Shown here: positions 11,971 through 25,741 of the stretch, in pieces
Numbering within the stretch: the first letter of the stretch is position 1
How the letters are laid out: every line of letters starts with the position of its first letter
Source: Haliclystus octoradiatus
Lineage: Eukaryota > Cnidaria > Staurozoa > Stauromedusae > Haliclystidae
DNA length: 64,000 bases
Direction: 5' to 3'
NCBI GenBank assembly: GCA_916610825.1
Contig: OU744452.1
Span: 10,735,268-10,799,267 of the forward strand
Notes under the pieces: generated by a model
What the model saw: the letters and a program-made list of their open reading frames with translations, nothing else
Told to the model about the DNA's origin: nothing
Database searches by the model: none
Position numbers and translations under genes: made by a program

Positions 11971-12194
11971 AATCACTTAGAAAATTATAATAAATACCAA
12001 TATAAACAAGAAGTAATGAACTTATTGCGAACATAATTAATCAACAGTTTAAAATAACCTGATAGACATCAAGAAACAACTGCAATTATACCTAGAAAAC
12101 CATATAGCCTTTTAACCTACATAAGTTATAATAGCCACTTGAAAATTGTATTAAGTTGTTTACATGTCTCAAAATAAACTACTATCTATCTATC

Positions 12195-12490
12195 ATACAT
12201 ACATACATACATACATACATACATACATACATACATACATACATACATACATACATACATACATACATACATACATACATACATACATACATACATACAT
12301 ACATACATACATACATACATACATACATACATACATACATACATACATACATACATACATACATACATACATACATACATACATACATACATACATACAT
12401 ACATACATACATACATACGGTACATACATACATACGGTACATACATACATACGGTACATACATACATACATACATACATACATACATACA
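12195..12490. repeat. (ATAC)n microsatellite between A1 and A2
   Basis: About 56 ATAC units with three GGTAC-type interruptions near the right end, versus four in the array at 8047. The shared interruption pattern shows the two arrays are duplicates, differing by loss or gain of one block and a few units. Confidence 0.97.
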
Positions 12491-12500
12491 CAGTTTCACA

Positions 12501-13295
12501 AAGTGTTTCACAAACAAAAGCGGGAATGAAATTGATGCTGAAACTGCAGCAATTCTTTTAAATTTTCCAGGCATCAGAGCTCTGTGTTCTCACTGCAGCA
12601 GTTCTGATGTTTCAATACTGGAAACGGTAAAGGCAACAGAATTAAAAACAAAAGCCATTTCACAAAAGCTAGACAGTTTAACAGCATTAATTTCTAATAA
12701 ACAAACATATGCAAACATCACTGCCACATCACATGTGTAACACCCTACTCAGCCGAGAAAAGAAACAACTTCACCACCCACCCAATCTTATGCGGCAGTA
12801 CTCAGTATACAAAATCAACAACAATTGCACGAAAAAGCAATTAAAAATATCCAGGAAAGAGAGAAACGTAAGCTCAATGTCATTGTTCGAGGATTAGAAC
12901 CTGACCAGGAACTGTCTGACAAAAGGTTAATAACTGTAATATGCAAAGACGCCTTAAACATAGATGTCGAAATTGAATCCACAAAAAGACTAGGAAAAGC
13001 TGATGGCCTCCGGACCCAACCGATCCAAGTGAAATTAAGAACAATTGAAGGAAAGAAGACAATGTTAACATCAGCAAAAAAGCTTAAAACTTCTATCGCT
13101 ACTGAAGGGATATACTTTTCGCCAGACTATACCATTGTAGAACAAAAACTCCACTTGGAACTTCGAGTTGAAAGTAAGAAGAGGAATGAAGACTTAACAG
13201 ATGAAAAAGAGAAGTGGATTGTAAGGAGTTTACAACTGACGCAAGTAAAAAACCTCAACCAAAATATATCTCAGAATGCAGACGACCATCAATGA
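12501..13295 (+). pseudogene. LINE A2 ORF1, truncated
   Basis: Equivalent to A1 ORF1: second half of the zinc finger, in-frame TAA at 12738-12740, then the RRM-like half ending in CAA TGA CTC at 13295, still in the ORF2 frame. The upstream microsatellite is fortuitously open into this frame. Confidence 0.8.
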
Positions 13296-13322
13296 CTCAA
13301 TAAAACAGCACCCATTGAAATT

Positions 13323-16093
13323 ATGACTACCACCACCGCTAATGCAAAAGAAACAGATAACAAAATTCTTAGTATACTCTCTATCAATGCCCAATGCTTA
13401 ACATCTGTAAGACTAGCAGAACTGCAAATATTCATTGTACACCATAAAATTGACATACTACTACTACAAGAGACATGGCTCCAACCTGAATCAATGGATT
13501 GCAATATATCTGGTTACAACTTATACAGAAATGACAGAGACGGTAGACATGGTGGCACAGCCATATTTTACAAAAATAACTTAAAATTAAAAATTGACCT
13601 AACATTGACGAAGCAAGCAAAGGGCATCCAATATGAACAATTAGCAGTACAACTATATACTTCAAGCAGTGACAGTATCTACATAATAGATTGTTACAAT
13701 CCACGCAATGATAATTACTTACAAGCCATTGAAAATATCCGTACGACAGCAGAAGCATTGACAGAAAAGGGATGTGGATTCATCCTGGCTGGTGATTTTA
13801 ATATAGACCATTTAAAACATTCTCCTTCCAGAACTATGCTAATGGAGACATTGGATCAATTTGATTTACACTCGCATAAGACTGCTCCGACACGCATAAC
13901 ACATCAAACTCAAACTTCAATTGACTATCTTATCACTTCACACTCCTTTAAATCCAACATAACTAAATGCACGCCAGAGGATGTGTGCAGCTCTGATCAT
14001 CTTGGTTTAGTAACCATAGTAACCCTGGACAAAAATAAATATACAAAAAAATCATTGAAATGCACTCGATCATACAAAACATTTTGCCGAGAAGACTTTT
14101 GCAACGATTTGATAAACAGTGATATGTCAGTTTTTACGTCAGCTATACAAAAAAATGACGTACAATTGGCTGCTGAAAATTTACAAACAATATTAAAAGT
14201 AGCGCTAAACAAACACGCTCCTGAAAAGGTCATTGCCCTGCATCCAAATTATGCACCATGGATGACAATAGAGCTAAGAAATGCACTCAAAAAACGCAAC
14301 AAAATGCGCTATAAGGCTATGAGAACAAAACAACGACACGATTGGGAGTCATATCGCCAGGTACGAAATCAAGTGAATACTGACTTGCAAAGAGCAAAGA
14401 TTGAATACAACAAAACTAAATTTATGGATGTGGAATTAACATGAAAGAGGTATGGGATTTAATTGAAAGATTAACAAAGAAGACAAAACAAAAATGTACA
14501 GCTACTACTAAAGCAGAGCTAGATGAAATCAATACTTTCTTCAGCGAAGTTGGACAAAATATCAAGGAGATCACACACACAACTCCATCCTACGACAATA
14601 TTCAACAAAATGATCAACAATTCAACTTCACTGAAATATCGGTGATTGATACAATCAAAGCTGTTGGCATGCTTCCAAATTGGAAGGCACCGGGGTGATG
14701 ATGGACTGAATGGTTTTGTTATTAAAGCTGCATTACCAGCCATTGCTACACCACTCACTCAACTGATCCACCTTTCATTGAAAACATCTACCTTTCCAAC
14801 AATATTCAAGAACACTATTGTAAATCCAATTCCAAAAACACCAGCTCAGCCTCAACTCCAAACCAACATCGCCCATTAGAACTATTATCACTGTTGTCAA
14901 AAATTCTGGAAAGAGTGGCGTATGTTCAACTATATCCGTTCATCGCACCAATCTTAAATAAGTATCAGCATGGTTTCAGACTCGAAAGATCGACAATAAC
15001 AGCTCTCTTAAATATCACCGAAGAAATTTTCAAAACAATGGATGAACATCAGGTATCGCTACTTTTATTAATGGATTTATCAAAAGCTTTTGATAGTCTT
15101 CAAGATGACATTTTGCTCCATAAACTGAAATTATTTGGACTCTCAGACAAAGCCTTGGAATGGATGCGATCTTACCTTACTGCAAGGAAGCAAGTAGTGA
15201 AAGTAGACAATATTTATTCTAGTGAAGTTATATTAACTTGTGGAGTTCCCCAAGCATCCATACTTGGGCCACTACTATTCCTTATTTACGTAAATGACCT
15301 ACCCAATGCCATATCATCTGGAACTGTTGGACAATTTGCAGACGACACGCAAATCCTGTATAAGTACAATCCAAAAAAACCAGGCTCACTACCTGAATTA
15401 GAATCAAAAATAAATGCTGATTTACAAACACTTACGTCCTGGTTCAACTCAAATTCGCTTTTACTCAATGCCAAGAAAACACAAATTCTATCCATTGTTC
15501 ATAAGAAAGTAGCAAATACGCAACTGCCACTGCTAAAAATAAACAATGAAACTCTTTCCTATACCCCTTCTGCTCGAAACCTTGGTATCACATTCGACAA
15601 AGATATGAGCTACAAGCAACACATCAACCAAATCTTAAAGACAGCATCACATCGAATATCAACAATAGCAAAACAACGTCGGTACATTCCAAAACATCTT
15701 TTTACCCGACTTGTTGAATCAAAAATTGTAGAACCAATTTTATATGCTCTTGAAGTATTTTCATCATGTACAAAAACTCAATTGCGTAGAGTACAGATTG
15801 GAATACAAAATTGGGCAGCCAAATTAATCATAGGAAAAAGAAAACATTCAAGAATGGAAGACGCATTGAAACAATTGAACTGGCTGACAATTGAACAAAT
15901 TGTTGAATTAAGAACAGCTACAACAGCTCACAAATCAGTTTTAGGCAGTAATGGCGCTAATTTACAATCTCTTTTTACCAAAGCTAATTCAAATTATAAC
16001 ACTAGAAGAAAATCATTCATACTTCCGCGTGTACATACTGACCGCGGAAAACGTTCTTTCTCCTTCCGTGGAGCACAGTTGCTAAATAAATAA
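13323..16093 (+). pseudogene. LINE A2 ORF2, endonuclease/reverse transcriptase, frame-broken
   Basis: It encodes the same APE endonuclease (LLLQETWL, AGDFNIDH, CSSDHLG) and reverse transcriptase (GVPQASILGPLLF, FADDTQIL) as A1. The frame breaks near 14435 and 14694 are the ones found in A1. The C-terminal part ends SFSFRGAQLLNK. Confidence 0.88.
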
Positions 16094-16317
16094 AATCACT
16101 TAGAAAATTATAATAAATACCAATATAAACAAGAAGTAATGAACTTATTGCGAACATAATTAATCAACAGTTTAAAATAACCTGATAGACATCAAGAAAC
16201 AACTGCAATTATACCTAGAAAACCATATAGCCTTTTAACCTACATAAGTTATAATAGCCACTTGAAAATTGTATTAAGTTGTTTACATGTCTCAAAATAA
16301 ACTACTATCTATCTATC

Positions 16318-16619
16318 ATACATACATACATACATACATACATACATACATACATACATACATACATACATACATACATACATACATACATACATACATA
16401 CATACATACATACATACATACATACATACATACATACATACATACATACATACATACATACATACATACATACATACATACATACATACATACATACATA
16501 CATACATACATACATACATACATACATACATACATACATACATACATACGTGCCTACATACATACATACATACATACATACATACATACATACATACATA
16601 CATACATACATACATACAC
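16318..16619. repeat. (ATAC)n microsatellite between A2 and A3
   Basis: About 75 units with one interruption, CATACGTGCCTACATA, near 16548. The GGTAC blocks of the first two arrays are absent, so this array has a separate history and A3 is a distinct insertion. Confidence 0.97.
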
Positions 16620-16767
16620 ATACACTTTATTTTATTTTCACGGAAGACAGACGTCTTTTTTACTGCATGACTTTTTGCAAATAAAAGGTACAATATATGC
16701 TGTAATATCAAATTATTTTAGTTAAATAATACACAATATATATGACATAAGTCACGAGATACGAAAG

Positions 16768-18108
16768 ATGGATGTAGAAAGCAGCAGTACCATCAATTCA
16801 GTGCTGGTAAGCCCAATGGAAAATTTGAACAAGGTAAATGATGTCCAGTCTAGCAATGTAAAAACTAGCATACTGGATAAAACGTACCGTAAAGGTACCA
16901 ATTATCTACAAAGTTTGCAATTTAATACAACTAATACAAAACTATGGAGAGAGGCTATTGAAAAGTATTACCAAAATAAGAACATGTTTGTGAACAAAAT
17001 AAACCACGAAAATCTTACGCTACACACAATTCAAATATACACCGACCAGACAAAGAAACAAAAATACTTACAATTTGAAGTTAGAGATTCAAGTGGCAAT
17101 GCATTTATAACTTGGATACATGGTATGAATAATTTTTACAATACAGAATTTACAGAAATACAATCACTAATCCCTTGCTCACTCCAGCAGACAGGACAAA
17201 ACGGCGGCCATCTTGAATTAACCGAAGGAGACGGTCAACCATGTGCTCATTGCGCAAGTGAGGTTGAAAGTCCGCGTCTGCGTTGCCATGACTGCACCTT
17301 GCCCATTCATCTCAAGTGTTTCACAAACAAAAGCGGGAATGAAATTGATGCTGAAACTGCAGCAATTCTTTTAAATTTTCCAGGCATCAGAGCTCTGTGT
17401 TCTCACTGCAGCAGTTCTGATGTTTCAATACTGGAAACAGTAAAGGCAACAGAATTAAAAACAAAAGCCATTTCACAAAAGCTAGACAGTTTAACAGCAT
17501 TAATTTCTAATAAACAAACATATGCAAACATCACTGCCACATCACATGTGTAACACCCTACTCAGCCGAGAAAAGAAACAACTTCACCACCCACCCAATC
17601 TTATGCGGCAGTACTCAGTATACAAAATCAACAACAATTGCACGAAAAAGCAATTAAAAATATCCAGGAAAGAGAGAAACGTAAGCTCAATGTCATTGTT
17701 CGAGGATTAGAACCTGACAATGAACTGTCTGACAAATGGTTAATAACTGTAATATGCAAAGACGCCTTAAACATAGATGTCGAAATTGAATCCACAAAAA
17801 GACTGGGAAAAGCTGATGGCCTCCGGACCCAACCGATCCAAGTGAAATTAAGAACAATTGAAGGAAAGAAGACAATGTTAACATCAGCAAAAAAGCTTAA
17901 AACTTCTATCGCTACTGAAGGGATATACTTTTCGCCAGACTATACCATTGTAGAACAAAAACTCCACTTGGAACTTCGAGTTGAAAGTAAGAAGAGGAAT
18001 GAAGACTTAACAGATGAAAAGGAGAGGTGGATTGTAAGGAGTTTACAACTGACGCAAGTAAAAAACCTCAACGAAAATGTATCTCAGAATGCAGACGACC
18101 ATCAATGA
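16768..18108 (+). CDS. LINE A3 ORF1 with PHD-like finger and RRM-like domain
   Basis: ATG 16768 opens a frame whose N-terminal domain (LWREAIEKYYQNKNMF, IQIYTD, KKQKYLQFEV, about residues 52-115) also occurs in family B ORF1. A PHD-like zinc finger follows (CAHCASEVESPRLRCHDC, HLKCF, LCSHC). An in-frame TAA at 17551-17553 splits it from the RRM-like half (RKLNVIVRGLEP). The second half ends CAA TGA CTC at 18106-18108. All three family A copies share this TAA. It probably binds element RNA and perhaps chromatin. Whether the TAA is read through or is an old lesion is not known. Confidence 0.82.
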
Positions 18109-18135
18109 CTCAATAAAACAGCACCCATTGAAATT

Positions 18136-20030
18136 ATGACTACAACCACCGCTAATGCAAAAGAAACAGATAACAAAATTCTTAGTTTACTCTCTATCAA
18201 TGCCCAATGCTTAACATCTGTAAGACTAGCAGAACTGCAAATATTCATTGTACACCATAAAATTGACATACTACTACTACAAGAGACATGGCTCCAACCT
18301 GAATCAATGGATTGCAATATATCTGGTTACAACTTATACAGAAATGACAGAGACGGTAGACATGGTGGTACAGCCATATTTTACAAAAATAACTTAAAAT
18401 TAAAAATTGATCATCAAACTCAAACTTCAATTGACTATCTTATCACTTCACACTCCTTTAAATCCAACATAACTAAATGCACGCCAGAGGATGTGTGCAG
18501 CTCTGATCATCTTGGTTTAGTAACCATAGTAACCCTGGACAAAAATAAATATACAAAAAAATCATTGAAATGCACTCGATCATACAAAACATTTTGCCGA
18601 GAAGACTTTTGCAACGATTTGATATAAACAGTGATATGTCAGTTTTTACGTCAGCTATACAAAAAAATGACGTACAATTGGCTGCTGAAAATTTACAAAC
18701 AATATTAAAAGTAGCGCTAAACAAACACGCTCCTGAAAAGGTCATTGCCCTGCATCCAAATTATGCACCATGGATGACAATAGAGCTAAGAAATGCACTC
18801 AAAAAACGCAACAAAATGCGCTATAAGGCTATGAGAACAAAACAACGACACGATTGGGAATCATATCGCCAGGTACGAAATCAAGTGAATACTGACTTGG
18901 AAAGAGCAAAGATTGAATACAACAAAACTAAATTTATGGAATGTGGAAGTAACATGAAAGAGGTATGGGATTTAATTAAAAGATTAACAAAGAAGACAAA
19001 ACAAAAATATACAGCTACTACTAAAGCAGAGCTAGATGTAATCAATACTTTCTTCAACGAAGTTGGACAAAATATCAAGGAGATCACACAACTCCATCCT
19101 ACGACAATATTCAACAAAATGATCAACAATTCAACTTGACTGAAATATCGGTGATTGATACAATCAAAGCTGTTGGCATGCTTCCAAATTGGAAGGCACC
19201 AGGTGATGATGGACTGAATGGTTTTGTTATTAAAGCTGCATTACCAGCCATTGCTACACCACTCACTCAACTGATCAACCTTTCATTAAAAACATCTACC
19301 TTTCCAACAATATTCAAGAACACTATTGTAAATCCAATTCCAAAAACACCAGCAGCCTCAACTCCAAACCAACATCGCCCATTAGCCCTATTATCACTGT
19401 TGTCAAAAATTCTGGAAAGAGTGACGTATGTTCAACTATATCCGTTCATCGCACCAATCTTAAATAAGTATCAGCATGGTTTCAGACTCGGAAGATCGAC
19501 AATAACAGCTCTCTTAAATATCAGCGAAGAAATTTTCAAACAATGGATGAACATCAGGTATCGCTACTTTTATTAATGGATTTATCAAAAGCTTTTGATA
19601 GTCTTCAACATGACATTTTGCTCCATAAACTGAAATTATTTGGACTCTCAGACAAAGCCTTGGAATGGATGCGACCTTATCTTACTGCAAGGAAGCAAGT
19701 AGTGAAAGTAGACAATATTTATTCTAGTGAAGTTATATTAACTTGTGGAGTTCTCCAAGGATCCATACTTGGGCCACTACTATTCCTTATTTACGTAAAT
19801 GACCTACCCAATGCCACATATCATCTGGCACTGTTGGACAATTTGCAGACGACACGCACATATTCTATCCATTGTTCATAAGAAAGTAGCAAATAAGCAA
19901 CTGCCACTGCTAAAAATAAACAATGAAACTCTTTCCTATACCCCTTCTGCTCGAAACCTTGGTATCACATTCGACAAAGATATGAGCAACAAGCAACACA
20001 TCAACCAAATCTTAAAGACAGCATCACATC
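18136..20030 (+). pseudogene. LINE A3 ORF2, deleted and frame-broken
   Basis: It starts MTTTTANAKETDN, in frame with ORF1 across TGA. It has the start of the APE endonuclease (LLLQETWL) but jumps from KNNLKLKID to HQTQTSIDYL, losing the GDFN motif. The polymerase part keeps NWKAPGDDGLNG and MDLSKAFDSLQ, but the frame breaks near 18625, 19130 and 19540 and again after FADD. A3 retains the ancestral base at two places where A1 and A2 are broken. Confidence 0.85.
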
Positions 20031-22559
20031 CAGGGGCGCACATTGAAATTAATCTTAGGGGGGTGTCTGGAAAAAGAGACCGATTTTTTTCTTAAAATTT
20101 CTCATAGTTTTGTGTCATGTTTCCGACCCGACATTTGTTAAGAAAGTTTCCTACATTGGCGCACCTACTGTGGATATTCTGGCTTACTGGGAAAGCACTT
20201 GTTAGAACCACAAAATAAATATATGCCAATACTTTATAAATCAAATTTAATATATGTACTATATGGGCACAGTGGACTGATCACTCTTAAAGTTAACAAA
20301 ATAGATTCACTACTATGTGGAAAATTCATTACATAAACATGAATCATTACCTATTGAGTCAAACATGAATACAATATATTTTTCTATCAATGATAATCAT
20401 GTAGCATTTATTACTTTGAAATATGAATTGAAGTAATTATATTTTCATCTGTCTTCCAATCTTTGGTGCCTTAGACCACTTTTTCAGAACATTATCCAAA
20501 TTTAATGCATATGTGATGTCTCTCTCTGTTGCCAAACTCATTAGACCATGGAGACGTGTTTGACTAGTTGTACTCCTTAATAAAGTTTTTATTAAGTTTA
20601 ACTTGGAGAAAGCTCGCTCATTAGAGGCAGATGTTATTGGTGCTGTCAATAGTAGCTTCAGAAAATGCAACGTTAATGGGAAAACATTCGAGTGCTGAAG
20701 ACAGTAGTTATACGAATATATAAAATAATTGCACCCTGCTAAGTAATCTTTGATATGAATTCGAAATATTCAATGTCAATTTCCAATGATTCGATATTAG
20801 GTTGCGGAAATTGGAAAAAGATTGAGAAGCTGTTGAACCTGATTAGATTTTACATTTTCATTGTACGATGGCTTAAAGATCAAATCAACAGGTTTAATAA
20901 TTTTGAATGCATCTTCATAGTTTTCCTTCAAAAGTTTGATCTGGGAATCAAGTACCTTTAAAAATTCTGTGCGATAAAAGCTTTGTAAAGTAAATTCAAC
21001 ACTGTTAGCTGCATTTTCATCGTATCTCCTTGGCTGTAGGCGTCTGCGATGGCGTCTTGAAAACTCTAAATCAGGATCCACATCGTGATCCATTCTACCT
21101 TTTATTGATGCGTCAACTTGCTGATTTATAGCATCTTCATCCTTGCGAATAGAAGTTAGGGTGTTTATAATAGCAGAAGTTGCCTCCAGCGCATCTGTTA
21201 CATTAACCTTAACTGTCTGCATGATATTGTCATTTAGTATTTTTGTTTTGGTCATTACGTTTCGAATGAACATTAATGCAACAATAAATTCAAACGAAAC
21301 AATCTTCAATGAAAGATTTTCTGCTTTGTTTGCTGTAAAACGATCTCCATCTTCCATTTCCTTATCCAGCGCAGAAATGATAACATCACAGCTAGACCAC
21401 ACAGCTTTTAAAGATTCACATTGTGCAGCCCATTTTGTACCGGAAAGATTCCTCAATTGCACATTGCTCTCAGCATTCACATCTTCCTCCAGCTGTTGCT
21501 TGAAGATTGCAAATCTTTTTGCACTGGAAATGAAAAATACATAGGCAAGTTGCAATGTATCAAACATGTTTGAAATAACACTACTTGATGCACAACTGTG
21601 TTCAACCGTGATGTTGATGCGATGAGCAAGACATAGGAAGTATATGGAATTTCTCTTTTCAGATATTCAGGCAGCTTTGCTTGGCAACCTTTAAATTTAC
21701 CGGACATTGAGGCTGTGTAATCATAAGATTGAAAAGCAACTGCTTCAGTGTCAAATCCCTGACTTTGCAAAGATTTAATGATTGATTTTGCTTGACCATC
21801 TCCTGTTTTGTCATCTGTTATGCGCATAGCAATGAGACGTTCCTTGCTTTCACCCTCAGTAGACACGTATCTCACTACAACTGATAATTGGTCCCTGTGA
21901 GATGTATCGGGTGTAGTATCGGCCATTACGGCAAAGAACTTTGCACTGCTTGTTTCTTATCGAATTCTCTCCTTCAGCTGGTCACGGAGAAGGTCAATGT
22001 AATGATTTTGGGAGTCCCAGTAAATGTACACATCTCGCAGGGAGCGTTTTACAGCATCATCCAGCCATCCTTTCAAAAGAAGACAATGACATGCAAGCAA
22101 ATGAACAAAGATGAAAATTTCCGTTCATCTCATTTTCTGCAATAGATCATCGAAATGCTAGCCCTTGACGACCGAGAAACCGTGCCGCATCGAACAATAT
22201 ACTTATTGCCTCCCTGCTTCTTTCCTGCCTTACGCACCCGATTTTATGCACTCTTTTCTCTGCCCTTTATTCAACATACTGTCAGTGTCAACATGTAAAT
22301 TTTGTCGTTGGTACATGGCCAAAGCTTCAACTGCAGATTTGTGACTCTTACTTGCGAAACGGCTCGAGAGTTCCCTTTACTTTACTTTACCTCTACTTTT
22401 CAACATTTTGTGCCATTGCCGAACACTTCCTTTAACCCACGCCTCGGAAGATTGTTCATGCCCTAATCTAGTATGAAACAGTTGACAGCAGAAACAATAT
22501 GCAGGATCCTTTGCGATTGTATATTCCAAATGTGGAAATTCTCTAAACCAATCAACATA
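20031..22559 (-). mobile_element. hAT-family DNA transposon inserted in LINE A3
   Basis: The left end begins CAGGGGCGCACATTG exactly where LINE sequence stops, a typical hAT terminus. A minus-strand hAT transposase fills most of it. The right end is truncated within the transposase N-terminus and abuts LINE sequence about 190 bp further on, so a deletion removed the right terminus and adjoining LINE. No 8 bp target duplication can therefore be seen. Confidence 0.85.
20437..22559 (-). pseudogene. hAT transposase (TTF-type zinc finger, DUF4371, C-terminal dimerisation), decayed
   Basis: Read on the minus strand. Near 22555-22400 is a TTF-type zinc finger segment (WFREFPHLEYTIAKDPAYCF then CCQLF). 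ADTTPDTSHRDQLSVVVRYV (21926 downward) matches the DUF4371 catalytic region. NLSGTKWAAQCESLKAVW follows at 21567-20797. The hAT dimerisation tail ITSASNERAFSKLNLIKTLL lies at 20670-20437. At least three frame changes separate them, so it is inactive. It resembles ZMYM/TTF-type hAT proteins. Confidence 0.88.
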
Positions 22560-23019
22560 TTCAAGAATGGAAGACGCATTGAAACAATTGAACTGGCTGA
22601 CAATTGAACAAATTGTTGAATTAAGAACAGCTACAACAGCTCACAAATCAGTTTTAGGAAGTAATGGCACTAATTTACAAAATCTTTTTACCAAAGCTAA
22701 TTCAAATTATAACACTAGAAGAAAATAATTTATACTTCCACGTGTACATACTGACCGCGGAAAACGTTCTTTCTCCTTCCGTAGAGCACAGTTGCTAAAT
22801 AAATATAATCACTTAGAAAATTATAATAAATACCAATATAAACAAGAAGATAATGAACTTATTGCGAACATAATTAATCAACAGTTTAAAATAACCTGAT
22901 AGACATCAAGAAACAACTGCAATTATACCTAGAAAAACCATATAGCCTTTTAACCTACATAAGTTATAATAGCCACTTGAAAATTGTATTAAGTTGTTTA
23001 CATGTCTCAAAATAAACTA
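22560..23019 (+). mobile_element. LINE A3, 3' remainder after the hAT insertion
   Basis: Starts ATTCAAGAATGGAAGACGCA, equivalent to about 11723 in A1, and runs through the end of ORF2 and the 3'UTR. The polymerase frame has a stop at 22726 (AGAAAATAA). It is the tail that seeded the long (TATC)n to its right. Confidence 0.9.
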
Positions 23020-23475
<456 letters not shown>

Positions 23476-23477
23476 TC

Positions 23478-24654
23478 TATGAAACCAAGTTCAACATATT
23501 GTGCCTTTGTTGATTTTAAGAAAGCATTTGATGTTGTAAATAGAGATATTTTATTCAATAAATTAAAAGAGCAATTTGGTATAGATGGATTACTTTTACG
23601 CCTTATTGGCGGCTTATTAAAATCAAACTTTATTAAAATCGATGATGGAATAAAGATTGCCGATTCTATTGTTCAAAATCAAGGTGTTCCTCAAGGTGAC
23701 AGTTTGTCTCCTACTTTATTTCTTTTATACATATCTGATCTATCAAAGGTTTTAAAAGATATTATTGGTTTGAACATTTTATTTTTTGCTGACGATCTTG
23801 TAATTTACTCCAAAGATCAAACAATACTTCAAGCTGGTCTAGATATTCTTTCCGATTGGTGTTCTTCAAATGTGTTACAAGTTAATCTTAACAAGACCAA
23901 CATCATTAAATTCCGGAAGGGGGGTCGCCTTTGTGCAGCTGATCGTTTTATTTATCGTGGAGAGCAAATTGCCTTTACAAATAGTTATACATACCTTGGA
24001 ATTACTCTTCAAACATCATTATCATTTAATTTACATTTACTTAATAAAAAGACAAAGTTGATGATCGCTATTGGTTCAATTAAACATTTAAGACGTGTTT
24101 CTATAGAGTCATCTATCAAAATTTTCCATATGAAACTTTCCTCAGTCGTTACATATGGTTTTGAAGTTATAGCCCCTTATTTGACAAAAACTAACTTATT
24201 AGAATTAGATAAAATGAAAGCTCATTATTTTAAACTTGTGATGGGTACATCCAAAAATACATCTAATACGCTATTATTTTACTTTGCAAATACAAGTACA
24301 TTTGTTGAGGACCTAAAACCAAGATATGAGTTCCAAGAAAAATTGGTTTCTGATATTTCGGAGTATAGAAGTGCGAAATTATCAAATTTTCTGGAAAATG
24401 GTTATATTGCAGCACCAAGTTTACAAACCAATGGATGGAGATCAGCAAATCAATTAAATCGAAATTATTTAGTACGAGTATCAGTCCATGGCTTCCATCA
24501 TTTGATTTGTATGAACAGTAGCTTCCATACCCCTGATAATTGTTGCATATGTAATGAATGTGGTTTATCTGCCTCATTCCTCTACCATATCATGGACTGT
24601 CCAAAAATAAGTTCTTATATAACTTTTGTAAAAAGTAAGGAAACTACCACTTGA
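23478..24654 (+). pseudogene. LINE B1 ORF2 fragment: reverse transcriptase core to C-terminus
   Basis: It contains FVDFKKAFDVVNRDILF, GVPQGDSLSPTLFLLYISDL, FFADDLVIYS, then KFRKGGR and YLGITLQTSLSF of the thumb region. It ends in a zinc knuckle of spacing C-x-C-x2-C-x8-H-x3-C (CICNECG to HIMDC). The frame is intact from the truncation point to the stop at 24654. The endonuclease and ORF1 are missing. Confidence 0.88.
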
Positions 24655-24883
24655 AAATAACGTGTAAACACATAATGCTTCAAACTTTTATACGTAGATA
24701 CTAGATGTAATGTGTTATCAAAATTACTTTAAAACAAAAGAGATGTTAGATACTGATCATTGATAAGATTATTAGATATAAAATATTACACAAATGTAAA
24801 TACAGTACTTACATATGGAGTATAATTAGTTAATTATACATCAAACAAAGACAAATTAAATTGTAATTAACCACCAATCGATT

Positions 24884-24897
24884 GCCTCGCAGTAGGC
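24884..24897 (+). other. LINE B1 3'-terminal hairpin
   Basis: GCCT-CGCAGT-AGGC forms a four base-pair stem, immediately followed by GCAAATATA and then the ATCT tail. Equivalent hairpins with other sequences end B2, B3 and B4. LINE reverse transcriptases of the UnaL2 type recognise such a 3' stem-loop before repeat tails; that role is inferred here. Confidence 0.55.
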
Positions 24898-24915
24898 GCA
24901 AATATACTACTTGAC

Positions 24916-25531
<616 letters not shown>

Positions 25532-25741
25532 CTCTACAAAATGGTCGCTAGGTAAGGAGTAGTTATAAACAAGAAGTCAAATATGAGAAAATATGAAGTT
25601 ATTCAATGTCAAGAAATTAAAACCAACACTACAAAGTATTGCCCTATAGAAACAGCATATTTTGTTATATTTTGTTATTATTCACAATCAATATAAACTA
25701 CTTGAAGCATTCATTAGAACAATTTGACATATATCTTCGTC

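Larger units (their letters stand above)
8378..12194 (+). mobile_element. LINE A1, 5'-truncated copy (tandem duplicate of A2)
   Basis: An APE-type non-LTR retrotransposon truncated within ORF1, starting at the same base as A2 (AAGTGTTTCACAAACAAAAG). It includes the rest of ORF1, ORF2 and a 3'UTR that ends AATAAACTACTATCTATC, then runs into (ATAC)n. It matches A2 almost base for base, including disabling mutations. Confidence 0.93.
12501..16317 (+). mobile_element. LINE A2, 5'-truncated copy (tandem duplicate of A1)
   Basis: Same start, same lesions and same end as A1, offset by about 4,123 bp. I noticed three single-base differences: near 12914 (CTGTCTG versus CTTTCTG), 14436 (GAATTAAC versus GAAGTAAC) and 15321 (GGAACTG versus GGCACTG). 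Two separate insertions would not share truncation points and internal mutations. Confidence 0.93.
16620..23019 (+). mobile_element. LINE A3, full 5' end, interrupted by a hAT element
   Basis: A3 is the only family A copy with a 5'UTR (from about 16620) and complete ORF1. It lacks about 306 bp of the endonuclease (junction near 18409) and about 130 bp after FADD (near 19856). At 20031 it is split by a hAT element and resumes at about 22560, minus some 190 bp. The 3'UTR ends AATAAACTACTATCTATC at about 23020 and runs into (TATC)n. Confidence 0.9.

Noticed and set aside
21143..21544. A + strand gene inside the hAT element
   Set aside because: It is the antisense shadow of the transposase.
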